DNA of 64,000 nt from Devosia indica (GTDB lineage: Bacteria; Pseudomonadota; Alphaproteobacteria; Rhizobiales; Devosiaceae): positions 62,001-126,000 of the forward strand of contig NZ_PYVZ01000010.1 in assembly GCF_003056405.1 (NCBI RefSeq). Direction: 5' to 3'. Position numbers and translations under genes: made by a program. Every line of letters starts with the position of its first letter. The stretch's first letter is position 1. Shown one piece after another: positions 47,495 to 56,774 of this stretch. The notes beneath the pieces were generated by a model that saw nothing but the letters and a program-made list of their open reading frames with translations, had not been told where the DNA came from and made no database searches.

Positions 47495-47890
47495 ATGACC
47501 AGTTCGCCAGACGACCAGGGCCGATCAGATAGCGCCCGGGGGGTGACGCACGATCTCGCATCGCGTATCGCCTCTGCCAAGCGGGAGCGCGACCGGGAGG
47601 ACAACAGATCCGCCCGAGATGCTTCCCCGGAGATGAGCGGTCTGGCGCGCGGCATGCGTATCGGTACCGAATTCATCGCCGCGGTCCTGGTGGGTGCCGG
47701 TCTCGGCTACCTCATTGACCTTGGCCTGGGAACCAGCCCCTGGGGCTTGCTCATCCTGCTGCTGATGGGCTTTGCCGCTGGAATCCTGAACGTCATCCGA
47801 GTGGTGGCGGAAATGAATGCCGCCTCGCCTGCCCCCAAGGGTGCCGATCTTGGCCCCGAGGTGGAAGACGAAGAGCGGACTGAGAATTGA
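47495..47890 (+). CDS. atpI: ATP synthase protein I
   Basis: A 131-residue protein with two membrane helices (GTEFIAAVLVGAGLGYLIDLGLG; WGLLILLLMGFAAGILNVI) and charged ends, as in AtpI of alphaproteobacteria, which helps assemble the c-ring. The start MTSSPDDQGRSD at 47495 follows AAAGGGAG; the open frame upstream to 47330 has no homology. First gene of the F0 cluster, 18 bp before atpB. Confidence 0.9.
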   Translation: MTSSPDDQGRSDSARGVTHDLASRIASAKRERDREDNRSARDASPEMSGLARGMRIGTEFIAAVLVGAGLGYLIDLGLGTSPWGLLILLLMGFAAGILNVIRVVAEMNAASPAPKGADLGPEVEDEERTEN

Positions 47891-47908
47891 TGACGCTTAG
47901 AGGGCTCC

Positions 47909-48688
47909 ATGGCCGGTACTGACCCGATCCACCAGTTTGTCATCTATGACATCTTCGAGCTGTTTACCGTTGGCGGTGACGGCACCGAAGGGTCGGGCAC
48001 GACGTTTGCCTTCACCAATTCGGCGCTGTTCATGGTGCTGACGGTGGCCACGATCGCCCTTTTCCTGCTGCTCACCACCTCAGGCAAGAAGCTGGTCCCG
48101 ACCCGCGCGCAGCTTACGGCCGAACTGTTATACGAGTTCGTGGCGGGGATGGTCCGAAGTTCGGCGGGCACTGCCGGCATGAAGTTCTTCCCGCTGGTGT
48201 TCAGCCTGTTCACCTTCATCTTTGCCGCCAACATGTTCGGCATGGTGCCGTATTTCTTCACCGTCACCAGCCACATCATCATCACCTTTGCCCTTTCGAT
48301 GCTGGTGTTCCTCACCGTCATCATCTACGGCTTCGTCAAGAACGGCCCCAAGTTCCTCAAGCTTTTCGTACCGGCCGGTGTGCCGGGCTATATTCTCCCC
48401 ATCGTGACGCCGATCGAGGTCATTTCCTTCCTCTCGCGTCCCATCAGCCTCTCGGTTCGTCTGTTCGGCAACATCCTTGCCGGCCACATCACCCTCAAGG
48501 TCTTCACCGGCTTTGCGGTCATGATGATTGCGGGCCTTGGCGCTTTCGGCTGGGCCGCCGCTATCCTGCCCATGCTGATGGCAATCGCCCTTACGGGCCT
48601 CGAGTTTCTCGTCGGTGCAGTCCAGGCCTATGTCTTTGCGGTCCTGACCTGCATGTATCTCAACGACGCGATCCACCCGTCCCACTAA
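47909..48688 (+). CDS. atpB: F0F1 ATP synthase subunit a
   Basis: A 259-residue polytopic protein. The essential Arg is in [18 protein letters not shown], and the C-terminal helix ends [22 protein letters not shown]-terminus [14 protein letters not shown] is typical. Subunit a forms the proton half-channels against the c-ring in the inner membrane. Confidence 0.97.
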   Translation: MAGTDPIHQFVIYDIFELFTVGGDGTEGSGTTFAFTNSALFMVLTVATIALFLLLTTSGKKLVPTRAQLTAELLYEFVAGMVRSSAGTAGMKFFPLVFSLFTFIFAANMFGMVPYFFTVTSHIIITFALSMLVFLTVIIYGFVKNGPKFLKLFVPAGVPGYILPIVTPIEVISFLSRPISLSVRLFGNILAGHITLKVFTGFAVMMIAGLGAFGWAAAILPMLMAIALTGLEFLVGAVQAYVFAVLTCMYLNDAIHPSH

Positions 48689-48747
48689 CCACCCATTCTC
48701 GGTGGATGACCCACCGGAACCCAAAAGTCGCTTGAAAGGACATTAAA

Positions 48748-48975
48748 ATGGAAGCTGAAGCCGCAAAGTTCATCGGTGCCGGTATTGCCACCTTCGGTAT
48801 GGCTGGTGCCGCCCTGGGCGTGGCCAACATCTTCGGCAACTTCCTCTCGGGTGCCCTGCGCAACCCGTCGGCTGCTCCGAGCCAGTTCGGTAACCTGATC
48901 TTCGGCTTCGCCGTGACCGAAGCTCTGGGCATCTTCTCGTTCCTGGTTGCCCTGATCCTGCTGTTCGTCGCCTAA
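48748..48975 (+). CDS. atpE: F0F1 ATP synthase subunit c
   Basis: A 75-residue two-helix hairpin. The proton-carrying acid is Glu58 in [18 protein letters not shown], and the polar loop is [12 protein letters not shown]. Several copies build the rotor ring. An AAAGGA ribosome site precedes the ATG at 48748, suiting high expression. Confidence 0.97.
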   Translation: MEAEAAKFIGAGIATFGMAGAALGVANIFGNFLSGALRNPSAAPSQFGNLIFGFAVTEALGIFSFLVALILLFVA

Positions 48976-49081
48976 TCGCGCGACTGCACCGAGATTGCCG
49001 CAGCCGGACGCAATGTCCGGCTGCGTTCCCTTCTCCAGTCAATCACGACTGGATGACCGGATTTAACGGGACCTCTACCAG

Positions 49082-49732
49082 ATGGTAACGCAAGCCTACG
49101 CTCAAGAAGCGGAAACCCCAGCAGACGACCACGGCGCAGAAGCCGCGGGCGCCGCTGATGCCATGCATGTCGAGGATGGCGTTCACGCCGATCCGACCGC
49201 AGACACGCATGCCACGACCGAAGCGCACGGCGATGCCGGCCATTCGGACGTGTTCCCGCCTTTCGACCCGGCCACTTTCCCCAGCCAGCTCCTCTGGCTC
49301 GCCATCACCTTTGGCGCGCTGTATCTGTTGATGAGCAAGCTGGCCCTGCCCCGTATTGGCGGCATTCTGGACAACCGCAAGACGCTGATCGACACCGATC
49401 TGGCGGCTGCCGATGCGGATCGCCAGAAGACCGACGCTGCCATCGCGGCCTATGAAAAGGCCCTGGCAGAAGCCAAGGCCAAGGCCCAGGGCATTGCCAA
49501 TGAAACGCGCGAAGCCATTCAGGCCGATCTCAGCGCCAAGCGCGCCGCCGCCGAGGCCGATCTCGCCGCCAAGGTCAGCTCTGCTGAAGCCAGCATTGCC
49601 AAGACCAAGGCCGAGGCCCTCACCCATGTCGACGAAATCGCGGCTGAAACGGCTCAGGCCGTGGTCAGCCAGATCGTTGGCGACGTTCCGGCCGACAGCA
49701 TCCGCGCTGCCGTTGCCAAGGTTAAGGGGTAA
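49082..49732 (+). CDS. atpG: F0F1 ATP synthase subunit b'
   Basis: A 216-residue b'-type stator subunit. The N-terminus MVTQAYAQEAETP is characteristic of alphaproteobacterial b'. A His/Asp-rich stretch (residues ~15-55) precedes the single membrane helix (SQLLWLAITFGALYLLMS), after which the chain is a long Ala/Lys/Glu coiled coil. It pairs with subunit b to form the heterodimeric stalk. Confidence 0.92.
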   Translation: MVTQAYAQEAETPADDHGAEAAGAADAMHVEDGVHADPTADTHATTEAHGDAGHSDVFPPFDPATFPSQLLWLAITFGALYLLMSKLALPRIGGILDNRKTLIDTDLAAADADRQKTDAAIAAYEKALAEAKAKAQGIANETREAIQADLSAKRAAAEADLAAKVSSAEASIAKTKAEALTHVDEIAAETAQAVVSQIVGDVPADSIRAAVAKVKG

Positions 49733-49737
49733 GCCTG

Positions 49738-50226
49738 ATGCCAGAATGGTTGGATAACAGCTTCTTTGCCATGGTCGGCCTAGTGGTGTTCCTCGGGCTG
49801 ATGGTGTTCTTCGGCGTGCCGGGGATCATCGGCAAGATGCTCGATGGCAAGATCAAGCAGATCGAGACTGATATCGCCGAAGCCAAGCGCCTGCGCGAGG
49901 AAGCCGCCGCCCTGCTCGTTGAATATGAGCAGAAGCGCGTCGCTGCCGAAAAGGAAGCCGAAGGCATTGTCGCCGCTGCCAAGGAAGAGGCTGAGCGCCT
50001 GACCGTGGAAGCCCAGGCATCGCTGGCTGATCTCGTCGCCCGCCGCACCGCTGCGGTGGAGGACAAGATTGCCCAGGCCGAGGCCCAGGCGGTTGCCGAA
50101 GTGCGGGCCCGCTCCGCAGATATCGCCATCGAGGCCGCCCGAAGCGTTCTCTCGGACGAGATGAACAAAAATGGCGGCAAGGTCGTCGACGCGGCCATCG
50201 CCGATGTGGCCAGCCGACTGAATTAA
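49738..50226 (+). CDS. atpF: F0F1 ATP synthase subunit b
   Basis: A 162-residue b subunit: membrane helix FAMVGLVVFLGLMVFFGVPGII, then coiled coil (DTDIAEAKRLREEAAALL-like) to the C-terminus. It starts 5 bp after b' ends. The operon then stops at a strong hairpin; F1 genes are elsewhere, as in other alphaproteobacteria. Confidence 0.94.
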   Translation: MPEWLDNSFFAMVGLVVFLGLMVFFGVPGIIGKMLDGKIKQIETDIAEAKRLREEAAALLVEYEQKRVAAEKEAEGIVAAAKEEAERLTVEAQASLADLVARRTAAVEDKIAQAEAQAVAEVRARSADIAIEAARSVLSDEMNKNGGKVVDAAIADVASRLN

Positions 50227-50251
50227 GACCGATCCGGTCGCACCAGATTTG

Positions 50252-50283
50252 AAGGCGGGCAGCGATGCCCGCCTTTCTTGTTT
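50252..50283 (+). terminator. Terminator of the F0 operon
   Basis: AAGGCGGGCA (50252-50261) pairs perfectly with TGCCCGCCTT (50266-50275) around a 4-base loop, then TCTTGTTT. It starts 25 bp after the atpF stop. Confidence 0.85.
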
Positions 50284-50286
50284 GGA

Positions 50287-50399
50287 TACCCCCACCCCGC
50301 CTCCCAATGATAGGGGGAGGAGCAGATCGAGCTTGCCTCGGCTGTTGATCAAGCTCGAAGCGATCCCTCCCCCTATCAGGGGGAGGCTAGGTGGGGGTA
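50287..50399. repeat. 113-bp imperfect palindromic intergenic element
   Basis: The ends TACCCCCAC (50287-50295) and GTGGGGGTA (50391-50399) are perfect reverse complements. Inside, TGATAGGGGGAGG pairs with CCTCCCCCTATCA, and GATCGAGCTT pairs with a matching AAGCTCGA. The whole folds as one long hairpin. It has the look of the dispersed palindromic repeats found between genes in this order, and encodes nothing. Confidence 0.8.
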
Positions 50400-50483
50400 C
50401 TAGGACGGGCGTACATGACACATATCCTGTGCCCAGCATCAGCCCCCAATTGACGACCCGGTGAATCTCCACCATGGTGCCGT

Positions 50484-50656
50484 CAACTGCGGGAGAGACT
50501 GGCCACGCGCCAGCGCCGAAGGAGCAACCGCCCCGGAAACTCTCAGGCCAACGGACCGCAGTTGGGTCAAACACTCTGGAAAGCAGGCTGATCCAGCCTC
50601 TCCGAAGGAGCAACCGGCGCTCAGCCGGGAAATCTCTCAGGGCAAGGACAGAGGGG
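50484..50656 (+). promoter_or_regulatory. Tandem glycine riboswitch
   Basis: Two glycine aptamers in a row ahead of gcvT. Aptamer 1 is bounded by its P1 stem CAACTGCGG (50484-50492) and CCGCAGTTG (50556-50564) and contains GCCGAAGGAGCAA and AACTCTCAGGC. Aptamer 2 begins ACTCTGGAAAGCAGGC near 50572 and contains TCCGAAGGAGCAA and ATCTCTCAGGG, ending near 50656. Each aptamer binds glycine and turns on expression of glycine-degrading genes. The expression platform lies between ~50657 and the ATG at 50718, where no T-run terminator is visible, so control of translation start is more likely. Confidence 0.92.
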
Positions 50657-50717
50657 GCACGTATTTCCGCTTTCCGGCGGAGCCTTGACGTGTCGCCTTT
50701 GAACCCGAGTGGTGCCC

Positions 50718-51878
50718 ATGGCTGAAGCCAGATCCGAAGACCTTTTGCAAACCCCGCTTTACGAGCGTCATGTGGCTGCCGGTGGCCGCATCGTACCGTT
50801 CGGCGGCTATGCCCTGCCCGTGCAATACCCCACCGGCATCATGGCCGAGCACAAATGGACCCGCGACCAGGCGGGTCTGTTCGATGTCAGCCATATGGGC
50901 CCGAGCTTTCTGACCCTCAAGGATCGCAGTGGCGATGCCGAGGCCGATCATGCCGCCGTCGCGGCGCTCGTCGAACCGCTGATCTGCGGTGACATTGCCG
51001 GCCTCAAGCCCGGCCAGGTCCGCTACACCTTGCTGCTGAACGAAACCGGCGGTGCCCTGGATGACCTGATGGTCGCCCGTTCGCCCCGCTTCCCCGGCGC
51101 ACTCTATGTCGTGGTCAATGCCGGCACCAAGGAGGCCGATTTCGAGCTGCTGGCAAAGGCCGCCGGTGACAAGGCGGATTTCCAGCGGGTCGATGACAAT
51201 GCGCTGCTGGCACTCCAGGGCCCCGAGGCCGTCGGGGTGCTCACTGCAATGGTGCCGGGCGTGGTCGAACTGGGCTTCATGCAGTTCGGCGCGTTCCAGT
51301 GGGAGGACGAGGAACTCATCATTTCCCGCTCCGGCTATACCGGCGAGGATGGCTTTGAACTGCTCTGTTCGGCCAAAAATGCTGCCCGTTTGTGGGACGC
51401 GTTTCTGGACGACCCGCGCGTCAAGCCAATTGGGCTGGGCGCCCGCGACAGCCTGCGCCTTGAGGCCGGCCTGCCGCTCTATGGGCATGATTTGGATGAA
51501 ACCGTGTCGCCCATCGAGGCCGATCTGGGATTTGCCGTTTCAAAGCGCCGTCGCGAGGCGGCCGACTTTCCTGGCGCGGCCCGCATTCTGAGCGAACGCG
51601 AAGGCCAGCTCACCCGCAAGCGCGTTGGCCTGATTGTCCAGGGCGCCCCTGCCCGTGAGGGTGCCGAAATTCTCGACGCGTCGGGCACTGCCATTGGGGT
51701 GGTCACCAGCGGCGGCTTTGCGCCTTCCCTGGGCAAGGCGATTGCCCTGGGGTTCGTCTCGCCCGACCACACCGCCATTGGCACACAGCTCCAGGTTTCG
51801 GTGCGCGGCCGCGCGCAGCCAGCCGAGATCGTGCCCACGCCCTTCGTCCCCCACCGCTATTTCCGCAAGTCAGTCTGA
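50718..51878 (+). CDS. gcvT: Glycine cleavage T-protein (aminomethyltransferase)
   Basis: A 386-residue T-protein. [37 protein letters not shown] and [15 protein letters not shown] are conserved blocks of the folate-binding fold. It moves the methylene carbon to tetrahydrofolate and frees ammonia. The ATG at 50718 is preferred over the GTG at 50709. First gene after the glycine riboswitch and 10 bp ahead of gcvH. Confidence 0.96.
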   Translation: MAEARSEDLLQTPLYERHVAAGGRIVPFGGYALPVQYPTGIMAEHKWTRDQAGLFDVSHMGPSFLTLKDRSGDAEADHAAVAALVEPLICGDIAGLKPGQVRYTLLLNETGGALDDLMVARSPRFPGALYVVVNAGTKEADFELLAKAAGDKADFQRVDDNALLALQGPEAVGVLTAMVPGVVELGFMQFGAFQWEDEELIISRSGYTGEDGFELLCSAKNAARLWDAFLDDPRVKPIGLGARDSLRLEAGLPLYGHDLDETVSPIEADLGFAVSKRRREAADFPGAARILSEREGQLTRKRVGLIVQGAPAREGAEILDASGTAIGVVTSGGFAPSLGKAIALGFVSPDHTAIGTQLQVSVRGRAQPAEIVPTPFVPHRYFRKSV

Positions 51879-51888
51879 GGCCCCCGCC

Positions 51889-52254
51889 ATGACCACCAAG
51901 TTCACCCCCGACCACGAATATATTCGCGTTGAAGGCTCCACCGGCACTGTCGGCATCACCAGCTATGCCCAGGAACAGTTGGGCGACATCGTCTTTGTCG
52001 AGCTGCCCGAAGTGGGCAAGGTGCTGAAAAAGGGCGACGAGGCTGCCGTGGTGGAATCGGTCAAGGCCGCTTCGGAAATCTACGCCCCGGTGTCGGGCAC
52101 CGTCACGGCCGTCAATGATGCGCTCAACGGTGAACCGGGCATGGTCAACGCCGATCCGGAAGCCGGTGGCTGGATGTTCAAGATCGAGGTCAGCGATGCC
52201 GGCGAACTGGACAAGCTGCTTGATGCCGACGGCTACGCCGAATTGACCCTCTGA
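51889..52254 (+). CDS. gcvH: Glycine cleavage H-protein
   Basis: A 121-residue lipoyl carrier. The lipoylated residue is Lys59 in [16 protein letters not shown]. The start [16 protein letters not shown] at 51889 is canonical; the open frame upstream shadows gcvT. It shuttles the aminomethyl group between P and T proteins. It is 10 bp downstream of gcvT. Confidence 0.97.
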   Translation: MTTKFTPDHEYIRVEGSTGTVGITSYAQEQLGDIVFVELPEVGKVLKKGDEAAVVESVKAASEIYAPVSGTVTAVNDALNGEPGMVNADPEAGGWMFKIEVSDAGELDKLLDADGYAELTL

Positions 52255-52269
52255 CCAGACCGGACGTCC

Positions 52270-53613
52270 ATGCGCTACCTCCCCCATTCCGACCACGAGC
52301 GCGCCGAGATGCTTGGCGCCATCGGTGCTGCCGATATCGGCGCGCTGTTCTCCGCAGTGCCGAAATCGGCGCTCAAGTCGTTCAAGCTCGACCTGCCCGA
52401 CCACAGCCCTGAATTTATGGTCGAGGCGCATATGCGCGCGCTCGCCAACAAGAACCAGGCAGGCGGTGACGGCCCGTTCTTTGTCGGCGCCGGCGCCTAT
52501 CGGCACCATGTGCCAGCCACGGTCGACCACCTGATCCAGCGCTCCGAATGGCTGACGGCCTACACGCCCTACCAGCCGGAAATCTCGCAGGGCACGCTGC
52601 AGATGCTGTTCGAATTCCAGACCCAGGTGGCCAAGATCACCGGCATGGATGTGGCGAACGCTTCGCTCTATGACGGCTCGACCGGCACTGCCGAGGCCGT
52701 GCTGATGGCCCGCCGCCTCACCCGCCGCAACAAGATCGTGCTGTCGGGCGGCCTGCACCCGCATTACCGGGATGTGGTCAAGGCCTATCTCAAAGACGAC
52801 GCCGATCTGGTCTGCCTCTCCCCCTCCCCCGAGGGTCAGGGCGATATTCTCGAGCATATCGACGGCAACACGGCGGCCATCGTCATCCAGACCCCGGATT
52901 TCTACGGCCATCTGCGCGATCTCAAGGGCGCTGCCGAGGCCGCCCATGCCCAGGGCGCACTGCTGATCGTGGTGGTCACCGAGGTGGTGTCGCTTGGCCT
53001 GCTTGAGGCGCCCGGTGCCTTGGGCGCAGATATCGTCGTGGCCGAAGGGCAGTCGATTGGCAATGCGCTCAATTTCGGCGGCCCCTATTTGGGCCTCATG
53101 GCCACCCGCAAGGAATTCATTCGCCAGATGCCGGGCCGGGTCTGCGGCGAAACGGTCGATGCCGATGGCAATCGCGGTTTCGTCCTGACCCTATCGACCC
53201 GCGAACAGCACATCCGCCGCGAAAAGGCGACGAGCAATATCTGCACCAATTCGGGCCTGTGTGCCCTCGCCTTCTCGATCCATATGGGACTTCTGGGTGA
53301 AGCCGGCTTCGTGCGTCTCGCCCGCCTTAACCACGCCAACGCGATCCGCCTGGCGGACGCCCTCGACGGTGTGCCCGGCGTCACCGTCCTCAACCAGACC
53401 TTCTTCAACGAAATGACCATTCGCGTTACCCAACCTGCCGCCGGTCTGGTCGAGCGACTGGCGAAGCGCGGCATTCTGGCCGGAGTCCCCGCGAGCCGCC
53501 TGCTGCCCGAGGATCCCGAGGTCAACAACCTCCTTATCCTGGCCGCAACCGAACTGACCACCGAAGCCGATATCGCTGCCCTTTGCGCCGCGCTGACGGA
53601 GGAACTGGCATGA
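52270..53613 (+). CDS. gcvPA: Glycine dehydrogenase (decarboxylating) subunit 1
   Basis: A 447-residue protein matching the N-terminal half of P-protein as a separate subunit. Blocks are MRYLPHSDHERAEML, YTPYQPEISQGTLQMLFEFQT, ANASLYDGSTGTAEA and the late ATSNICTNSGLCALAF. It pairs with the PLP-bearing subunit 2. The stop overlaps gcvPB's ATG by 4 bp, so the pair is made in equal amounts. Confidence 0.96.
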   Translation: MRYLPHSDHERAEMLGAIGAADIGALFSAVPKSALKSFKLDLPDHSPEFMVEAHMRALANKNQAGGDGPFFVGAGAYRHHVPATVDHLIQRSEWLTAYTPYQPEISQGTLQMLFEFQTQVAKITGMDVANASLYDGSTGTAEAVLMARRLTRRNKIVLSGGLHPHYRDVVKAYLKDDADLVCLSPSPEGQGDILEHIDGNTAAIVIQTPDFYGHLRDLKGAAEAAHAQGALLIVVVTEVVSLGLLEAPGALGADIVVAEGQSIGNALNFGGPYLGLMATRKEFIRQMPGRVCGETVDADGNRGFVLTLSTREQHIRREKATSNICTNSGLCALAFSIHMGLLGEAGFVRLARLNHANAIRLADALDGVPGVTVLNQTFFNEMTIRVTQPAAGLVERLAKRGILAGVPASRLLPEDPEVNNLLILAATELTTEADIAALCAALTEELA

Positions 53614-55154
53614 GCATGAACAATCAGGGCCGCCCCACCGGCATTGGCACTGCAGGCACAGGCGCATCCGGTTCGGCATTGCTGCCGGACGAACCGCTGC
53701 TGTTCGAAATCGGCGATACCGAACATTCCGGTGTCGACCTGCCCGAGGTAACGCTCACCAATGATCGCCTTGGCGGTTTTGGCCGGAGCACCAGGCTCGA
53801 TCTGGCCGGCCTCACCGAGCCGGAAGCGATGCGCCATTATGTGCGCCTGTCGCGCCTCAACCACTCGATCGATAGCGGCATGTATCCGCTGGGCTCGTGC
53901 ACCATGAAGCACAATCCGCGCCTCAACGAGAAGATGGCGCGCCTGCCCGGCTTCGCCGATATTCATCCGCTGCAGCCGGTTTCGACCGTGCAGGGCGCGC
54001 TGGAGCTGATGAACCAGCTTTCGCACTGGCTGATGACGCTGACCAACACCGCCGCCGTGGCCCTTTCGCCCAAGGCCGGTGCGCATGGCGAATTGCTTGG
54101 CATGATGGCGATCAAGGCTGCGCAGGACGCCAAGGGTGAAGCGCATCGCAGAATAGTCCTCGTTCCCGAAAGCGCCCATGGCACCAATCCAGCCACCGCC
54201 GCCTTCCTGGGCTATAGCGTCAAGCCGATCCCAGCCCGCGACGACGGCACGGTGGATGTGCAGGCGGTCAAGGATGCCCTTTCGCCCGAGGTTGCCGCGA
54301 TCATGCTGACCAATCCCAATACCTGCGGGTTGTTCGAGCCGCAGGTGATCGAGATTGCCCAGGCCGTGCATGATGCCGGAGCGTTCTTTTACTGCGACGG
54401 CGCCAATTTCAACGCCATCATGGGCGTGGTGCGGCCCGGCGACCTGGGCATCGACGCCATGCATATCAACCTGCACAAGACCTTCTCGACCCCGCATGGC
54501 GGCGGTGGACCTGGCGCGGGGCCAGTGGTGCTGTCTGAAGCGCTGGCGCCTTTTGCGCCCGTCCCCTTCGTCCGCAGGGGCCAGGATGGTCTGGAGCTGG
54601 TCGAACATGTCGCGGGCGAGGCCCTGGGCCGCGTCACCGCCTTTCACGGCCAGATGGGCATGTATGTGCGCGCCCTCACCTATATGCTCAGCCACGGCGC
54701 CGACGGGCTCGCCCAGGCAGCCGAAGACGCCGTCCTCAACGCCAACTACGTCAAGGCACGCCTCGAGCACCTGTTCTCGGTGCCGTTCCCCGACTACCCC
54801 ACCATGCATGAGGCCCTGTTCGACGACAGCTTCCTCAATGGCACGGATGTCTCCACGCTCGATTTCGCCAAGGCGCTGATCGACGAGGGCTTCCACCCCA
54901 TGACCATGTATTTCCCGCTGGTCGTGCATGGCGCCATGCTGATCGAGCCCACCGAGAGCGAGAGCAAGCAGACGCTGGACCGGTTCTGCGACGTGATGGC
55001 CGAACTGGCGACAGACGCGAAGTCCGGCAATTCGGCCCGCTTCACCGCTGCGCCCATGAAAGCGCCACGCCGGCGGCTGGATGAAACCCGCGCCGCCCGC
55101 CAGCCCATTCTCAAATGGGAACGCCCGGCGGACCTGCCACAGGCGGCCGAATAG
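53610..55154 (+). CDS. gcvPB: Glycine dehydrogenase (decarboxylating) subunit 2
   Basis: A 514-residue protein matching the C-terminal half of P-protein. The PLP lysine is about Lys290 in INLHKTFSTPHGGGGPGAGP. Other blocks are GSCTMKHNPRLNEK and MLTNPNTCGLFEPQVIEI. A ~30-residue flexible N-terminal extension (Gly/Thr-rich) precedes LLPDEPLLFEIG. Together with gcvPA it decarboxylates glycine. A terminator follows at 55159. Confidence 0.96.
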   Translation: MSMNNQGRPTGIGTAGTGASGSALLPDEPLLFEIGDTEHSGVDLPEVTLTNDRLGGFGRSTRLDLAGLTEPEAMRHYVRLSRLNHSIDSGMYPLGSCTMKHNPRLNEKMARLPGFADIHPLQPVSTVQGALELMNQLSHWLMTLTNTAAVALSPKAGAHGELLGMMAIKAAQDAKGEAHRRIVLVPESAHGTNPATAAFLGYSVKPIPARDDGTVDVQAVKDALSPEVAAIMLTNPNTCGLFEPQVIEIAQAVHDAGAFFYCDGANFNAIMGVVRPGDLGIDAMHINLHKTFSTPHGGGGPGAGPVVLSEALAPFAPVPFVRRGQDGLELVEHVAGEALGRVTAFHGQMGMYVRALTYMLSHGADGLAQAAEDAVLNANYVKARLEHLFSVPFPDYPTMHEALFDDSFLNGTDVSTLDFAKALIDEGFHPMTMYFPLVVHGAMLIEPTESESKQTLDRFCDVMAELATDAKSGNSARFTAAPMKAPRRRLDETRAARQPILKWERPADLPQAAE

Positions 55155-55158
55155 CAAG

Positions 55159-55185
55159 AAGGCCCGGAGCCAAGCTCCGGGCCTT
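55159..55185. terminator. Hairpin terminator between gcvPB and a convergent gene
   Basis: AAGGCCCGGAG (55159-55169) pairs with CTCCGGGCCTT (55175-55185) around a 5-base loop. It ends the gcv operon 4 bp after its stop and lies just beyond the stop of the minus-strand methyltransferase gene (55193), so it may serve both. Confidence 0.75.
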
Positions 55186-55192
55186 CCCTTTC

Positions 55193-55963
55193 CTAGCCCA
55201 GCTTCACCGCCTTCAGGCCCAGAAACAGCGGAAACTCACGCGCAGCGCGCTTGTCGGCCCGGCCGTTCTGTTGGGCCGTGAGATCCGCCACTTCCTTGAT
55301 GCCTGTCACGGCCAGACCTGCGGCATAGAGGGCAGTTACATAGTCGCCCAAAGGCCGGTGATAGCTCCGTGTTGTCCCCTGTCCATGCGCCTGCATCGGT
55401 ATGGCCAGGCGGGACAGATAGCTGTCCAGCCGCCGGAACTTCAGCCCGCGATCTTCGTCCCAACCCCAGCCACTCTGGCGGGGTATCCGAAAGCAAGGAT
55501 GGAGCATGACCATGGCCAAGCGTCCACCGGGACGGAGCAGTCGCGCTGCTTCCTCTAGCGCTTCTTCCAGCGGATTGATGTCCTGGATGGAAAGCAGAAA
55601 GGCCGCCGCGTCAAACGCGCCACCAGTCAGCAGTCTGTGCTCTGGCAGGCAGGTCACGTCGCCCACAAGAAAACGCCCATGACGGACATGATGGCGTCGC
55701 GCTTCGGCAATCAATCTGGGCGCCAGGTCGACCCCGATATAGCGGGTGCCCAGCCCCGCCACCGGCGGCGCCAGAATGCCGTGGCCGCAACCAAGATCAG
55801 CAAGGCGCTCACCCGCCTTGAGTTCAAGCAATTCAAGCAGCAGGGGCACTGCCAGGGTGCGATGGTAGTGACTACCATCCCGTCCTGACCAACCGGCATA
55901 CCATTGTGCGACAGCGTCCCAGCTCTGCGAGCGGGCGCGATTGAAGTTTCTTTTATTGGTCAT
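55193..55963 (-). CDS. SAM-dependent methyltransferase
   Basis: A 256-residue class I methyltransferase with SAM loop RLADLGCGHGILAPPVA, acidic end of beta2 in IGVDLAPRLIAEA, and post-motif LLRPGGRLAMVMLHPCFR. The pattern fits UbiE/Coq5-like small-molecule methyltransferases. Substrate is unknown. I start at MTNKRNFNRARSQSW (55963) because the upstream open frame to 56089 is low-complexity. It is convergent with gcvPB. Confidence 0.82.
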   Translation of the reverse strand: MTNKRNFNRARSQSWDAVAQWYAGWSGRDGSHYHRTLAVPLLLELLELKAGERLADLGCGHGILAPPVAGLGTRYIGVDLAPRLIAEARRHHVRHGRFLVGDVTCLPEHRLLTGGAFDAAAFLLSIQDINPLEEALEEAARLLRPGGRLAMVMLHPCFRIPRQSGWGWDEDRGLKFRRLDSYLSRLAIPMQAHGQGTTRSYHRPLGDYVTALYAAGLAVTGIKEVADLTAQQNGRADKRAAREFPLFLGLKAVKLG

Positions 55964-56167
55964 GAAAGTCTCGTTGGAACTCGAAAGCTGTTCGAGTGAC
56001 GAGACGGTGCCGTTTCGGCGTTCAGGCCAACAGCTGAACGGCTGAAACACCGCACGCAATGACGTTCCAGCGGCGGACCACCAGAACAATCATGTTATGG
56101 ACCGGCACCGCCGTCAGGCGGTGCGGATGCGGATATAGAAGATGGCGGTGCGTGTCATATTGTCTGC

Positions 56168-56752
56168 TTATCCCCTGGTATCGAAACCGACCCAGATGGT
56201 GATGGATTCGCCGCCCAGATAGGGGATGGTCACGTTCTCGACGACCTTGACGAATTCGGCGGTCTGGCTAGGCGGGGTCAGCGGCACGCTCAGCGTATAT
56301 TTCTCCGAGAAGATCGCCTGGCCGTCACGCTCGACGGCAAAACGGATCGGCGCGTTGACGCTGGACTGCGAACCGGCGGGCCCCAGCAGGACGCGTCCGG
56401 TAACGCCCATGTTGACGGTGATCTGTCCGTTCGAGACCACGCAATTGCGCGAGGTCTCGTCGATCACGCCCTGATATTGCAGGGCGTTGGCATCACCCAC
56501 CCGACCGCCGCCATAGTAGTACATCGCCTCGCCACCGCGCCGCACCCGGATCGGCGGGCATTCGGTCGCGATGACCGGCAGGGCGCTGGTCTGGGCCTGG
56601 GCAACGGCTTCTGGCGTTGCGGCGGCGTTCTGCAGATTGGCGTTCGAGGCGGCGCCGCCGCCGAACATGGAGCCCATAGAACAGCCGGCCAACAGCACGG
56701 CTAGCCCGCCAAGGGCAGAGAAACGCAGGGTGGACGTCAGGGTCATGGTCAT
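56168..56752 (-). CDS. Predicted lipoprotein of unknown function
   Basis: A 194-residue protein with a lipobox LGGLAVLLAGCSMGS (Cys near 24), so it is likely lipid-anchored. A Gly/Ala-rich segment with VIATECPPIRVRRGGEAMYYYGG follows, then beta-rich sequence (NGQITVNMGVTGRVLLGP). No family assigned. It has a second Cys pair (TECPP and RNCVVS). It follows the peroxiredoxin gene by 22 bp on the same strand. Confidence 0.65.
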   Translation of the reverse strand: MTMTLTSTLRFSALGGLAVLLAGCSMGSMFGGGAASNANLQNAAATPEAVAQAQTSALPVIATECPPIRVRRGGEAMYYYGGGRVGDANALQYQGVIDETSRNCVVSNGQITVNMGVTGRVLLGPAGSQSSVNAPIRFAVERDGQAIFSEKYTLSVPLTPPSQTAEFVKVVENVTIPYLGGESITIWVGFDTRG

Positions 56753-56774
56753 TGTCTTGCTTGGCTCCTGGCGA

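Noticed and set aside
53085-55157. A 690-residue minus-strand frame opposite gcvPA and gcvPB
   Set aside because: Shadow of two certain genes; composition is low-complexity and no domain appears.
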